DNA of 64,000 nucleotides, from assembly GCA_035701265.1 (NCBI GenBank), contig DASSNU010000008.1, positions 108,656 through 172,655 of the forward strand. The letters are read 5' to 3'. The DNA comes from DASSNU01 sp035701265. Lineage in GTDB: Bacteria; Gemmatimonadota; Gemmatimonadetes; Gemmatimonadales; Gemmatimonadaceae. The position numbers and the translations under genes were made by a program. Below, piece after piece: positions 43,076 to 52,375 of this stretch (positions are counted from its first letter, which is position 1; each line of letters begins with the position of its first letter). The notes under the pieces are model-generated. The model saw only the letters and a program-made list of their open reading frames with translations. It had not been told where the DNA came from and searched no databases.

Positions 43076-44644
43076 GTGCGCCTGGTGGAGTGCGTCCCCA
43101 ACTTCTCCGAGGGACGGCGCGCGGACGTGATCGACGCGATCCGCGCGGCAATCGCGGCGGTGCCCGGCACGCTCATCCTGGGCGTCTCCTCCGACGCATC
43201 GCACAACCGCACGGTTGTCACCTTCGCCGCGCCGCCGGAGCAGGCTGTGGCCGCCGCGCTCGCGGGCGTGCGCGAGGCGGCGCGCCGCATCGACCTGCGC
43301 GAGCATCGCGGCGTCCATCCACGCATCGGCGCGGCCGATGTGGTCCCCTTCGTTCCGCTCGTCGGGACCACCATGGACGACTGCATCCGGCTCGCGCGCG
43401 CGCTGGGCGATGCCATCGCGCGAGAGCTGGAGATCCCGGTGTATCTGTACGGACACGCGGCCACGCGCGAGGAGCACCGCCTGGTGGCGCCCATTCGCCG
43501 CGGCGGCTTCGAGCGGCTGTCGGAGCGCATCGCCACTGATCCGACGTTGCAGCCCGACGCAGGACCCGCGCGCGTGCACCCGAGCGCCGGTGCCGTCGCG
43601 GTGGGGGCGCGCGCGCTGCTGGTGGCGTACAACGTCTACATCGGCGACGCGTCCCGCCTGCCGATCGCCGTGGAGGTGGCGCGCGCGGTGCGCGAGTCGT
43701 CGGGCGGTCTTCCGGGCGTGCGCGCGCTGGGACTCGGGGTGGACGGCCAGGCACAGGTGTCGATGAACCTGGTGGATCTCGGTCGCACCTCCATCGCCAC
43801 GGCATTCGAGGCGGTGCGCCGCGAAGCGCGTGCGCGCGGCGCCGACGTGACGTGGAGCGAGATCGTGGGGCTCGTGCCCGAGCGCGCGCTGCTGGCATCG
43901 GCGGTGGAGTCGCTGCAACTGCGCGGCTTCGACACCGCGCAACTGCTGGAGCGCCGCCTGCGCGCGGCCATGACGGAAAGCGGCCGCCCCGCAGGCGCTG
44001 CGTTCCTGGATGCCGTCTCCGCATCCACGCCCACCCCCGGCGGGGGAAGCGCGGTGGCGTTCACCGGCGCGCTGGCGGCGGCGCTCGCGCACATGCTGGG
44101 CGCCATCGCCGGCGACCGCGCGGCGCGTCGTGGCGACGCGGGCGACGCTGCCGCCGCGCTGCGCTCCGCTGCCGAGCGCGCGCTGGCCGCGCAGCAACGG
44201 CTTGCCTCGCTGGTGGAGCTGGACGCACGCGCCTACGAAGCGGTGGCCGCGGCCTACCGGCTCCCGCGCGACACGGCGGGGGAGCCGGGCAGTCGCGACG
44301 CGGCGATCGTCGCCTCCCTCCTCGCCGCCACCGAGGTACCCCTCGAGTCCGCTCGCGCGTGCGCGGAGGTGGCCGGGGCCGCGCGCGACCTGCTCGCCAC
44401 GGTCTCACGCTCGGCGGCCAGCGACCTGGGGGTGGCGGTCCTGCTGGCCGATGCGGCCTGCCGCGGGGCAGTGCTCACCGTCCGCAGCAACGTGGCCGCG
44501 CTGGGGGAGCGCCGCGGCGCGGACGCCATGCTCGAGGCGGCCGAGTCCTTCCGCCGCCAGACGACCGCGCACGCCGCCGAGGTGGTGGCCAGGGTGGAAC
44601 AAATGCTCGGCGGAGCAGTGGAATTCCCGCCCGCGGCAACGTAG
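43076..44644 (+). CDS. ftcD: bifunctional glutamate formimidoyltransferase / formimidoyltetrahydrofolate cyclodeaminase
   Basis: A 522-aa fusion with the two activities that end the folate-dependent branch of histidine breakdown. The formiminotransferase part (about 1-300) opens with LVECVPNFSEGR and has EHRGVHPRIGAADVVPFVP, VYLYGHAA and ALGLGVDGQAQVSMNLVD. The cyclodeaminase part (about 330-515) has STPTPGGGSAVAFTGALAAAL near its start. In many bacteria these are separate genes; the fused order is like that of vertebrate FTCD. GTG 43076 has an AGGAG ribosome site. No hutH or hutU lies in the window. Confidence 0.92.
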   Translation: MRLVECVPNFSEGRRADVIDAIRAAIAAVPGTLILGVSSDASHNRTVVTFAAPPEQAVAAALAGVREAARRIDLREHRGVHPRIGAADVVPFVPLVGTTMDDCIRLARALGDAIARELEIPVYLYGHAATREEHRLVAPIRRGGFERLSERIATDPTLQPDAGPARVHPSAGAVAVGARALLVAYNVYIGDASRLPIAVEVARAVRESSGGLPGVRALGLGVDGQAQVSMNLVDLGRTSIATAFEAVRREARARGADVTWSEIVGLVPERALLASAVESLQLRGFDTAQLLERRLRAAMTESGRPAGAAFLDAVSASTPTPGGGSAVAFTGALAAALAHMLGAIAGDRAARRGDAGDAAAALRSAAERALAAQQRLASLVELDARAYEAVAAAYRLPRDTAGEPGSRDAAIVASLLAATEVPLESARACAEVAGAARDLLATVSRSAASDLGVAVLLADAACRGAVLTVRSNVAALGERRGADAMLEAAESFRRQTTAHAAEVVARVEQMLGGAVEFPPAAT

Positions 44645-44706
44645 GTTCCAGTGCGCGAGCACTTTACCTCTGCTCGCTCCCCGTACCCCAATACGCGATA
44701 CCTTCC

Positions 44707-44712
44707 AGGAGG
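44707..44712 (+). promoter_or_regulatory. ribosome binding site deciding the TTG start of the pyrophosphatase gene
   Basis: A perfect AGGAGG four bases before TTG 44717. It selects TTG over an in-frame GTG at 44651 which has no such site. Confidence 0.65.
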
Positions 44713-44716
44713 ACGA

Positions 44717-47014
44717 TTGACGTCGCCGCTCCAGACGCCCGCGCCCGTCAGCACGGCTGCGGCACCCGGACGCGCTGGCAATCACGACGCCACGCTACAG
44801 GAATCCAATCGCGGGGGCGTCGCCTTCGCGCTGATACTGCTCGTCATCCTCGGCGTGGGCGCCGGGGCGCTGCTGTTCGGCGGGCTGCCGAACGATGAGC
44901 GCCTTCCGCTCGCGCTCGTGCTCGGTGCCTGCGCGGTGACCTTCGCGGCGGCTGGACTCCTGGCGCGCGCGCTCCTGCGCGGCGACACGGGCGGCCCGGC
45001 CATGCAGCAGGTGTATCAGGCCATCCGCGAAGGCGCGGAGGCGTTCGTCAGGCGGCAGTACCGCACGATCGCGATCATCGCCACGGCAACGGCGGTGCTC
45101 GTCATCATCCTGTACGCGGTGGTGCGCACGCCGTCCCCCGACGATCCCGCCACGGCTGGCGTGCTCGCCCTCGCGACGGCGGCGGCGTTCGCCTTCGGCG
45201 CAACGTGCTCCGGTGTGGCAGGTGTGCTCGGCATGTGGATGGCCGTGCGCACGAACGTGCGCGTGGCCGCAGCCGCGCGCGACTCGGCGGGCGCCGCGCT
45301 CCGTACCGCGCTGCGCGGCGGAGCGGTGGCGGGTCTGGTGGTGCCGGCCATGTCGCTCGCCGGCGTGGCCGTACTCTTCACCGTCTACCGCGCCATGGGC
45401 GTCGCCGCCGGCGCCGCGCCGCTCATGGTGATCGGCTACGGATTCGGCGCGTCGTTCGTGGCGCTCTTCGCCCAGCTTGGCGGCGGGATCTACACCAAGG
45501 CTGCCGACGTTGGCGCGGATCTCGTGGGCAAAGTTGAAGCGGGCATTCCGGAAGACGATCCACGCAATCCCGCCGTGGTGGCCGATCTGGTGGGAGACAA
45601 CGTGGGCGACTGCGCCGGGCGCGGCGCGGACCTGTTCGAGTCCATTGCCGCCGAGAACATCGGCGCGATGATCCTCGGCATGGCGCTGCTTACGGCGTTC
45701 CACACGGGAAGCGTGCTCTTCCCGCTGGTGGCCGCCGGTGCGGGGCTGCTCGCGTCGATCGTGGGCGTGTTGAGCGTGCGCATGCGCGAGGACGAGGACC
45801 CCATGTCCGCGCTCAATCGCGGCTTCTACGTCACCACCGTCATCGCGGTGCTCGGCCTGCTGGGCGCGTGCTGGTGGCTGCTGCGCTCGCCGGAGGCGCC
45901 GCACGCGTGGCTCTCGTACTTCTGGTGCGCGCTCATCGGCGTGGCGACCTCGTTCGGCTTCGTGATCGTCACGGAGTACTACACGGAGCATCGCTACCGC
46001 CCCGTGCGGAACATCGCCGACCAGTCGGTGACCGGCGCCGCTACGAACGTGATCGCCGGACTGGCCGTGGGACTCGAGTCCACCAGCATTCCCGTCCTCC
46101 TCATCTCGGCGGCGGTGATCGCATCGTACGCCGTGGGCGCGAGCACGGGGCTTCCTTCGGCGGGGCTCTTCGGCACCGCCGTGGCGACCATCGGCATGCT
46201 CTCCGGCGCGGGCTACATCCTGGCGATGGACAACTTCGGTCCCATCACCGACAACGCCGGCGGCATTGCGGAGATGAGCCGCCAACCGAACGCGGTGCGC
46301 GAGCGCACCGACCGCCTGGACGCAGCGGGGAACACCACCAAGGCGCTCACCAAGGGATACGCGCTGGGCTCCGCCGGGCTCGCCGCCTTCCTGCTCTTCT
46401 CCGCGTACATGGATGCCGTGCGCTCGTACGGCGCGCCGCTGGAGGGAGTGGACCTGGCCAAGCCCGCGGTGTTCGTGGGCGGATTGCTCGGCGCAGCGCT
46501 GGTGTTCCTCTTCGCGTCGACGGCCATCCGCGCGGTAGGTCAGGCGGCGGCGTACGTGATCGACGAGGTGCGCCGGCAGTTCCGCGAGCGTCCCGGAATT
46601 CTGGCCGGCACGGAGCGTCCCGACTACGCGCGGTGCGTCGACATCGTGACGCGCGGCGCGCTGCGCAGGATGGTGGTGCCCGGCATGGTGGCGGTGGGCG
46701 TGCCAATCGCGACGGCCATTCTCTTCCGTCCCTTCGCCGTCGGTGCGGAGGGCGTGGCCGCGTTTCTCATGGTGGGAACGATCGCCGGCATTCTCGTGGC
46801 CACGCTGCTCAACAACGGCGGCGGCGCGTGGGACAACGCCAAGAAGTACGTCGAGCTGGGCGCGCACGGCGGCAAGGGCTCCGACGCGCACAAGGCGGCG
46901 GTGATCGGCGACACGGTGGGCGATCCGTTCAAGGACACCGCCGGTCCGTCCATTCACGTGCTGATCAAGCTCCTGGCGACCATCATGCTGGTGATGGCGC
47001 CCTTCCTGGCGTAG
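44717..47014 (+). CDS. hppA: K+-independent membrane proton-pumping pyrophosphatase
   Basis: Hydrolyses pyrophosphate and pumps protons across the membrane. The 765-aa product has about 16 membrane helices. Catalytic segments are GGGIYTKAADVGADLVGK, DDPRNPAVVADLVGDNVGDC, the DNAGGIAEM region and GDTVGDPFKDTAGPS near the end. The position that sets potassium need reads GNTTKALTKG; lysine there (instead of alanine) marks the K+-independent H+-pumping group. TTG 44717 has a perfect ribosome site. It follows ftcD by 72 bases and may have its own promoter there. Confidence 0.95.
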   Translation: MTSPLQTPAPVSTAAAPGRAGNHDATLQESNRGGVAFALILLVILGVGAGALLFGGLPNDERLPLALVLGACAVTFAAAGLLARALLRGDTGGPAMQQVYQAIREGAEAFVRRQYRTIAIIATATAVLVIILYAVVRTPSPDDPATAGVLALATAAAFAFGATCSGVAGVLGMWMAVRTNVRVAAAARDSAGAALRTALRGGAVAGLVVPAMSLAGVAVLFTVYRAMGVAAGAAPLMVIGYGFGASFVALFAQLGGGIYTKAADVGADLVGKVEAGIPEDDPRNPAVVADLVGDNVGDCAGRGADLFESIAAENIGAMILGMALLTAFHTGSVLFPLVAAGAGLLASIVGVLSVRMREDEDPMSALNRGFYVTTVIAVLGLLGACWWLLRSPEAPHAWLSYFWCALIGVATSFGFVIVTEYYTEHRYRPVRNIADQSVTGAATNVIAGLAVGLESTSIPVLLISAAVIASYAVGASTGLPSAGLFGTAVATIGMLSGAGYILAMDNFGPITDNAGGIAEMSRQPNAVRERTDRLDAAGNTTKALTKGYALGSAGLAAFLLFSAYMDAVRSYGAPLEGVDLAKPAVFVGGLLGAALVFLFASTAIRAVGQAAAYVIDEVRRQFRERPGILAGTERPDYARCVDIVTRGALRRMVVPGMVAVGVPIATAILFRPFAVGAEGVAAFLMVGTIAGILVATLLNNGGGAWDNAKKYVELGAHGGKGSDAHKAAVIGDTVGDPFKDTAGPSIHVLIKLLATIMLVMAPFLA

Positions 47015-47040
47015 CGCGGCCGCGGCGCTTCGGCAGGGAG

Positions 47041-47074
47041 AACGCCCCGCCCGGTTCGACACGGGCGGGGCGTT
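47041..47074 (+). terminator. terminator after hppA
   Basis: A 13-base perfect stem (47041-47053 with 47062-47074) and an 8-base loop, 26 bases after the hppA stop, ending in GTTGT. Strong intrinsic terminator candidate. Confidence 0.75.
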
Positions 47075-47092
47075 GTGCATCTCTCCCCCGGC

Positions 47093-47171
47093 GCGTGCCC
47101 CGGCGCGCGTCCCCGATGAGCGTCCCCGATGAGCGTCCCCGGTGTGCGTCCTCCGCACGCATCCCCGGCGC
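47093..47171. repeat. 13-base tandem repeat array
   Basis: About six imperfect 13-base units between the hppA terminator and the BNR gene. Two are identical (GCGTCCCCGATGA at 47107 and 47120), then GCGTCCCCGGTGT (47133), GCGTCCTCCGCAC (47146) and GCATCCCCGGCGC (47159). A first, slightly longer unit starts at about 47093. No gene is read through it. Confidence 0.7.
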
Positions 47172-47304
47172 GCGGCTTCGCTGCGCAGTAGCTCGTTCGC
47201 GCCGCGTCCAGCGCACAGCGTTCGCGCACCCTGGCGCGTACTTCGGGCGAGCAGCATCATCTGCATCTCCCAACTCCCCCACTCACCTCCACACGACACG
47301 GGCC

Positions 47305-50300
47305 ATGCGACTCACGCGCATCCTTCCCCTCCTGGCGGGCGCGCTCCTGCCCTGCGTTGCCGCCGGGCAGACCGCAGCCCCTCCGCTCGACTCTGCCACC
47401 CTGGCCGGCTTCCGCTGGCGAACGGTGGGTCCGGCCAACGTGGGGGGACGCGTCGCCGACATCGTCGGGATTCCCAGCCCGTCGAAGACGTTCTACGTGG
47501 CCGCCGCGGGCGGCGGCATCTGGAAGACCACGAACGCCGGCACCACGTTCCGTCCGATCTTCGATCACGAGCGCGTGGTGTCGATGGGCGCGCTGGCCAT
47601 CGCGCCGTCGGACACGAACATCGTGTGGGCGGGTACGGGAGAGCAGAACTCGCGGAACTCGGTCACGCCCGGCGGCGGGATCTACAAGTCCACCGACGGC
47701 GGGATGACGTGGCAGGACATGGGGCTGCACGAGACGCAGCAGATCGCGCGCATCGTGGTGCACCCCACCAATCCGAACATCGTGTACGTCGCCGCGCTCG
47801 GCCACCTGTGGGGGCCGAACAAGGAGCGCGGGCTGTACAAGACCACGGACGGCGGCAAGAGCTGGCAACTGGCCAAGTACATCGACGAGCGCACCGGCTT
47901 CGTGGACGTCGCGCTCGATCCGTCGAATCCGAACATCGTCTGGGCGGCCAGCTACCAGCGCGTGCGCGGCCCTTGGTTCCTCCTCTCCGGCGGCCCGGGC
48001 TCCGGGCTGTGGAAGAGCACCGACGGCGGCACCACGTGGAGCGAGGTGAAGGGCGGCGGATTCCCGAGCACCACCAAGGGACGCATCGGCCTCGCCATCT
48101 CTCCCAGCAATCCGAAGATCATGTACGCGCTGGTGGAGGCCGACTCGATGCGCGGCGCCAACCACGCGGTGCTCGCGCCGGCCAGCGATTCGGCGGGCGC
48201 GCGTCCCAAGGAGCCGCGCAAGCAGCGTCTCCTCTCCGGCCTGTACCGCTCCGAGGATGGCGGCGCGACGTGGCGCTGGATGAACGACCGCGACGTGCGT
48301 CCCTTCTACTACTCGCAGGTGCGCGTCGACCCGGAGCGCCCGGACCGCGTGTACTGGTCGTCCACGCCCGTCAACTTCTCCGATGATGGCGGCAAGACGG
48401 TGCGCAACGCCACGCAGGGCATCCACGTGGATCATCACGCCATGTGGATCGATCCCAAGGATGGCCAGCACTTCGTGGTGGGCGACGACGGCGGCGTGTC
48501 GCAGACGTGGGATCGCGGCGGCAATTACGAGTTCCTGAACGTGCTGCCGATCGCGCAGTTCTACGAGGTGAGCTACAACATGGCCGTGCCGTACCGCGTG
48601 TGCGGCGGGCTGCAGGACAACGGGAGCTGGTGCGGCCCCAGCCGGAAGCGGAGCGGGTCGATCACCAACCGCGACTGGTACACCGTGGGCGGCGGCGACG
48701 GATTCTTCGCGCAGCAGGATCCCACCGACACGGCCATCGTCTACAGCGAGTCGCAGGGCGGGAACATCGGGCGGCTCGACATCGCCACCGGCGAGCGCTT
48801 CCCGGTGGTGAAGCCCTCCTGGCGTCCCGTCTACCAGCAGTACGAGGACTCGATCATCGTCGTGCGCGGCGATACCACCAAGCCGGCGCCCGCCGCGGTG
48901 CGCAAGCGGCTGGAGCAGTTCCGCCAGCAGCAGCGGGCCGACTCGGTCGCGCTCGACCTGCGCTTCAACTGGAACACGCCGTATCTCATCTCTCCGCACA
49001 ATCCGCGCGTGCTGTACGTGGGCGGGAACCGCGTGCTCAAGTCGGTGAATCGCGGCGACAGCCTGTATCCCATCTCCCCCGACCTGTCCACGCGCGACAT
49101 GCCGAAGATCCTGTTCAGCATGGACACCACGGGCGGAATCACCAACGATGCCACCGGCGCCGAGACGTACGGCACGGTCACGGCGCTGGCCGAGTCGCCG
49201 GTGAGTCCCGGCGTGCTGTACGCGGGCACCGACGATGGCAACGTCTGGCTCACGCGCAACGATGGCGCCACGTGGGAGAACCTCACCACGCACTTCCCCG
49301 GGCTGCCGGCGCACACGTACGTGTCGCGCATCGAGCCGTCGCACTTCGACACGGCCACCGTCTACGTGGCGTTCGACAATCACCGCGTGAACGACTTCAC
49401 GCCGTACGTCTACGCATCCACGGACTTCGGCCGGTCGTTCCGCTCCATCGTCGGAAATCTTCCTTCGGATGGGCCGGCGTTCGTGCACGTGGTGCGCGAG
49501 GACCCGCACAACCGCGACCTGCTCTTCGTGGGGACGGACGTGGCCGCCTTCGTCTCGCGCGATCGCGGCAGCTCCTGGCAGCGCTTCAGCGAGGGGATGC
49601 CGACGGTGCCGGTGTACGACCTGCAGATTCACCCGCGCGACGGCGAGCTGATCGCCGCCACGCACGGGCGCGGCATCTGGATCGTGGACATCAACCCGCT
49701 CGAGCAGTGGAGCGACAGCGTGACGCGGCAGGTGGCGTTCCTCTTCTCGCCGCGCACCGCGTATCAGTTCGGGCAGCACAACGAGCCCGACGCGTCCGAC
49801 GGACACCAGCTCTTCGAGGCGGCCAGCGCACCGTACGGCGCGGACATCGCGTACTGGGTGGCGCCCAACGGCGCGATCGCGGCGGCAGGGAGCACGAACG
49901 GCGCGGCACAGGACGGTGACAGTACCGCCGGCATGCAGGCACCCGCCTCGGCCAACGCATCGGATTCCGGTGCGAACGCCGGACGCCAGGGCGCACGCGG
50001 GCGAAACGGGCGGCGTGGGCGCGGTGCCCGCGCGACGGTGCACATCGCCATCACGAATGCCAAGGGCGACACGCTCCAAACCCTCACCGGGCCCGGCACG
50101 CCGGGGCTCCATCACGTGACGTGGAATTTCCGCGGCAAGGAGCCGCCGCGTCCCAAGCTGTCCCCCGCCGGGCTGCGCGACAGCGTGCAGCGCGCGCACA
50201 AGATCACCGCAATCATCGACTCCCTCGAGCGTGAGGGCACCGCGCCCCGCGCCCAGTTGGAGCGGATCAAGACGATGCTCCTGAGCGGCGGCGGGTTCGG

Positions 50301-50676
50301 CGGGTTGTTCGGGGGACGACAGGGCGCGCAGCCCGGCCAGTTCGCCGAGCGCCCCGGGGAATCACCGCTGCCGGCAGCCACGCCGCGACGTGCGGGCGCG
50401 GACACCGCGGCCGGTGCGGAGCGTGGCGGAGGCGAGCAGCAGATCGATCGCGATCTGCTGGGCGACGTGTTCGATGCCATCCGCGCCGCGGGGGTCTCGC
50501 GCGGCGGGTTCTTTGGCCGCGGCGGCGCTCCGCTCGTCGAGACCGGTGATTATCTCGTCACGCTCACGGCCGGAAACACCTCGCTCCATCAACTGCTGCG
50601 CGTGGAGCGCGTGGGCGTGCTGGACGAGAGCGCCGGCGACGGGCTGCACTTCGGCGAGGAGGAGCTCGACCCGTAA
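47305..50676 (+). CDS. large secreted BNR/sortilin-like (VPS10-type) beta-propeller protein
   Basis: A 1123-aa exported protein of the WD40/YVTN/BNR-repeat (glycosyl-hydrolase-like) family. An N-terminal signal peptide (about 1-21, ending near VAAGQ) leads to a long beta-propeller part (about 35-800) with repeated Asp-box sequences such as KSTDGGMTW, KTTDGGKSW, KSTDGGTTW and RSEDGGATW. GTGEQNSRNSV is family-typical. Then comes a disordered Ala/Gly/Arg region (about 855-910) and a beta-sandwich-like part (HHVTWNFRGKEP). A final Gly/Arg-rich stretch (about 980-1040) precedes the C-terminus. Members are annotated as glycosyl hydrolases or peptidases but activity is rarely shown. The ATG at 47305 has no clear ribosome site. 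Confidence 0.88.
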   Translation: MRLTRILPLLAGALLPCVAAGQTAAPPLDSATLAGFRWRTVGPANVGGRVADIVGIPSPSKTFYVAAAGGGIWKTTNAGTTFRPIFDHERVVSMGALAIAPSDTNIVWAGTGEQNSRNSVTPGGGIYKSTDGGMTWQDMGLHETQQIARIVVHPTNPNIVYVAALGHLWGPNKERGLYKTTDGGKSWQLAKYIDERTGFVDVALDPSNPNIVWAASYQRVRGPWFLLSGGPGSGLWKSTDGGTTWSEVKGGGFPSTTKGRIGLAISPSNPKIMYALVEADSMRGANHAVLAPASDSAGARPKEPRKQRLLSGLYRSEDGGATWRWMNDRDVRPFYYSQVRVDPERPDRVYWSSTPVNFSDDGGKTVRNATQGIHVDHHAMWIDPKDGQHFVVGDDGGVSQTWDRGGNYEFLNVLPIAQFYEVSYNMAVPYRVCGGLQDNGSWCGPSRKRSGSITNRDWYTVGGGDGFFAQQDPTDTAIVYSESQGGNIGRLDIATGERFPVVKPSWRPVYQQYEDSIIVVRGDTTKPAPAAVRKRLEQFRQQQRADSVALDLRFNWNTPYLISPHNPRVLYVGGNRVLKSVNRGDSLYPISPDLSTRDMPKILFSMDTTGGITNDATGAETYGTVTALAESPVSPGVLYAGTDDGNVWLTRNDGATWENLTTHFPGLPAHTYVSRIEPSHFDTATVYVAFDNHRVNDFTPYVYASTDFGRSFRSIVGNLPSDGPAFVHVVREDPHNRDLLFVGTDVAAFVSRDRGSSWQRFSEGMPTVPVYDLQIHPRDGELIAATHGRGIWIVDINPLEQWSDSVTRQVAFLFSPRTAYQFGQHNEPDASDGHQLFEAASAPYGADIAYWVAPNGAIAAAGSTNGAAQDGDSTAGMQAPASANASDSGANAGRQGARGRNGRRGRGARATVHIAITNAKGDTLQTLTGPGTPGLHHVTWNFRGKEPPRPKLSPAGLRDSVQRAHKITAIIDSLEREGTAPRAQLERIKTMLLSGGGFGGLFGGRQGAQPGQFAERPGESPLPAATPRRAGADTAAGAERGGGEQQIDRDLLGDVFDAIRAAGVSRGGFFGRGGAPLVETGDYLVTLTAGNTSLHQLLRVERVGVLDESAGDGLHFGEEELDP

Positions 50677-50757
50677 ACACCCGTGCTCACGGCGTGCGCG
50701 GACGCTCGAACATCTCCGCGTGCGCCGCGGCAGGAACTGGCACCATGTCCGGAGCAA

Positions 50758-50802
50758 AACACGACGCCCGGCGGGCCGTAGTTGGCCGCCGGGCGTCGTG
50801 TT
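50758..50802. terminator. bidirectional terminator between the BNR gene and map
   Basis: A 17-base perfect stem (50758-50774 with 50786-50802) around an 11-base loop. AAAA on the left and TT on the right give U-runs in either direction. It ends both the BNR gene and the ribosomal operon. Confidence 0.85.
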
Positions 50803-50860
50803 CTCGCGTGGAGTCGCCGCGCCGCGCGCGGCGGCGCGGGCGTGGAAGTGGGGACCGCGC

Positions 50861-51640
50861 TCAGGCGGCCACGCCAGCTCCCACCGTGCCGGGATGCGTC
50901 AGGATGCGCGGCCCCTCATCGGTGATCGCCACCGTGTGCTCGAAGTGCGCGGAGCGCTCGCCATCCCACGTCGCGATGGTCCAGCCATCGCGCCTGGTGC
51001 GCGTCTTCGGGGAGCCCACGTTCACCATCGGCTCGATGGCGATCACGAGACCGGGCACCAGCTTGGTGCCGCGCTTGGGCTTTCCGTAGTTGGGGACCTG
51101 CGGCTCCTCGTGCGGGTCGGTGCCGATGCCGTGCCCCACGAGGTCGCGCACCACGGTGAACCCCGCCTGCTCCACCACCGCCTGCACCGCTGCGCCGATG
51201 TCCCCCACGTGGTTCCCCAGGCGCGCCGCCGCGATCCCCACCTCGAGCGCGCGCTCCGTCACCTCGAGCAGCCGCTGCGAGGTGGCGTCCACCGCGCCGA
51301 TCGGCACCGTGCGCGCGGCGTCGGTGAACAATCCCTGGAAGCGAACGCCCAGATCGATGGAGAGGAGATCGCCGGCCCGGAGCACGCGCGTGCGTGACGG
51401 GATGCCGTGCACGATCTCATCGTTGATTGACGTGCAGAGCGCGCACGGGAAGCCGTACAGCCCCTTGAACGCCGGCTCGGCCCCCGCGTGCGACCGGATG
51501 ACCTCCTCGGCGATCTCGTCCAGCTCGGCGGTGCTCACGCCCGGGAGCGCGCGCTCCGCCACGACGTCCAGCGCCGTCGCGAGGATGCGTCCCCCTTCGG
51601 CCATCGCCTCGATTTCCCGCGCCGACTTCAACTGAATCAT
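50861..51640 (-). CDS. map: methionine aminopeptidase, type I
   Basis: Removes the first Met from new proteins. The 259-aa enzyme has metal ligands in SIDLGVRFQGLFTDAAR (two Asp), VGHGIG (His), AIEPM (Glu) and FEHTVAI (Glu). HGIPSRT and the KSAREIEAM start are family-typical. It lacks an N-terminal zinc extension. ATG 51640 is 11 bases after the adk stop, with a GAGG ribosome site that is part of the palindrome GTGAGGCCTCAC. It is the last gene of the spc operon; infA and rpmJ, its usual next neighbours, are absent. Confidence 0.95.
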   Translation of the reverse strand: MIQLKSAREIEAMAEGGRILATALDVVAERALPGVSTAELDEIAEEVIRSHAGAEPAFKGLYGFPCALCTSINDEIVHGIPSRTRVLRAGDLLSIDLGVRFQGLFTDAARTVPIGAVDATSQRLLEVTERALEVGIAAARLGNHVGDIGAAVQAVVEQAGFTVVRDLVGHGIGTDPHEEPQVPNYGKPKRGTKLVPGLVIAIEPMVNVGSPKTRTRRDGWTIATWDGERSAHFEHTVAITDEGPRILTHPGTVGAGVAA

Positions 51641-51651
51641 TGTGTGAGGCC

Positions 51652-52323
51652 TCACTCGCTTCCACGGCATCGCGCCAGACCAGACTGGACGCGCGACGTG
51701 ACGTCGTCGATCGCTCCTACGGCGTTAACGCGCACCACGCACGTTCCGATCCCCGAGCCGCCGTTGCCGTCCGCCTCGTACCAGGCGATCACCGGCTCGG
51801 TCTGCCGCGCGTACACCTGGAATCTCCGGCGCACCGCTTCCGGATCGTCGTCCGTGCGGCGCACCAGCCGGCCGCCGCACTGCTCGCACGTCGTGCCCGG
51901 CTCGCGGCCGGTATAGGGCGTCTGACACCCTTCGCACACCGTACGCCCGCTCAGGCGCCGTACCAGCTCTTCCTCGCCCACCTCGAAGACCACCACGGCG
52001 TCGAGCGTCCGCCCCAGATCGCCGAGCGCGCGTGCGAGCCCTTCAGCTTGCGGCACGGTGCGGACCACGCCGTCCAGCACCACGCCGCGTGCGTAGGGTG
52101 CCTTGGCCAGCTCCTCCTTCACGATCCCGAGGATGACCGAGTCGGGCACCAGATCGCCGCGATTCATGAATGCCGCGGCCTCGCGCCCCAGTGTGGTGCC
52201 CGCGCGCACGGCGTCGCGGAGCACGTCCCCGGTCGCCAGCTTGGGAACGCCCAGCTGCTCCGCCAGTACCGTCCCCTGCGTGCCCTTCCCCGCTCCGGGG
52301 GGGCCCAGTAGCAGAACGTTCAT
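51652..52323 (-). CDS. adk: adenylate kinase with zinc-type LID
   Basis: Interconverts ATP plus AMP and two ADP. The 223-aa enzyme has the phosphate loop GPPGAGKGTQ (about 7-16), ATGDVLRDAV, LDGVVRTVPQAEGL and a LID with four Cys (CEGC and CEQC) that should bind zinc. The usual FPRT motif reads VVRTVPQA here, one residue off the canonical form (G-F-P-R). ATG 52323 has a GAGGG ribosome site; an ATG at 52344 is possible. It sits between secY and map as in many bacteria. Confidence 0.94.
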   Translation of the reverse strand: MNVLLLGPPGAGKGTQGTVLAEQLGVPKLATGDVLRDAVRAGTTLGREAAAFMNRGDLVPDSVILGIVKEELAKAPYARGVVLDGVVRTVPQAEGLARALGDLGRTLDAVVVFEVGEEELVRRLSGRTVCEGCQTPYTGREPGTTCEQCGGRLVRRTDDDPEAVRRRFQVYARQTEPVIAWYEADGNGGSGIGTCVVRVNAVGAIDDVTSRVQSGLARCRGSE

Positions 52324-52375
52324 CGCCCGGCCCTCGCCCGCCATCCCCGATCCGTGCCGAGGGCGGCGGAAATGC

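Noticed and set aside
44795..47299. Long minus-strand open frame opposite hppA
   Set aside because: The product is His/Arg/Gly-rich nonsense and hppA is intact with catalytic motifs.
45868..47304. Upstream extension of the BNR gene through hppA
   Set aside because: It would overlap hppA by more than 1 kb and gives Arg-rich sequence; the signal peptide begins at 47305.
47257..50199. 980-codon minus-strand open frame opposite the BNR gene
   Set aside because: Shadow frame with no recognisable domain; the plus-strand gene has a signal peptide and Asp-box repeats.
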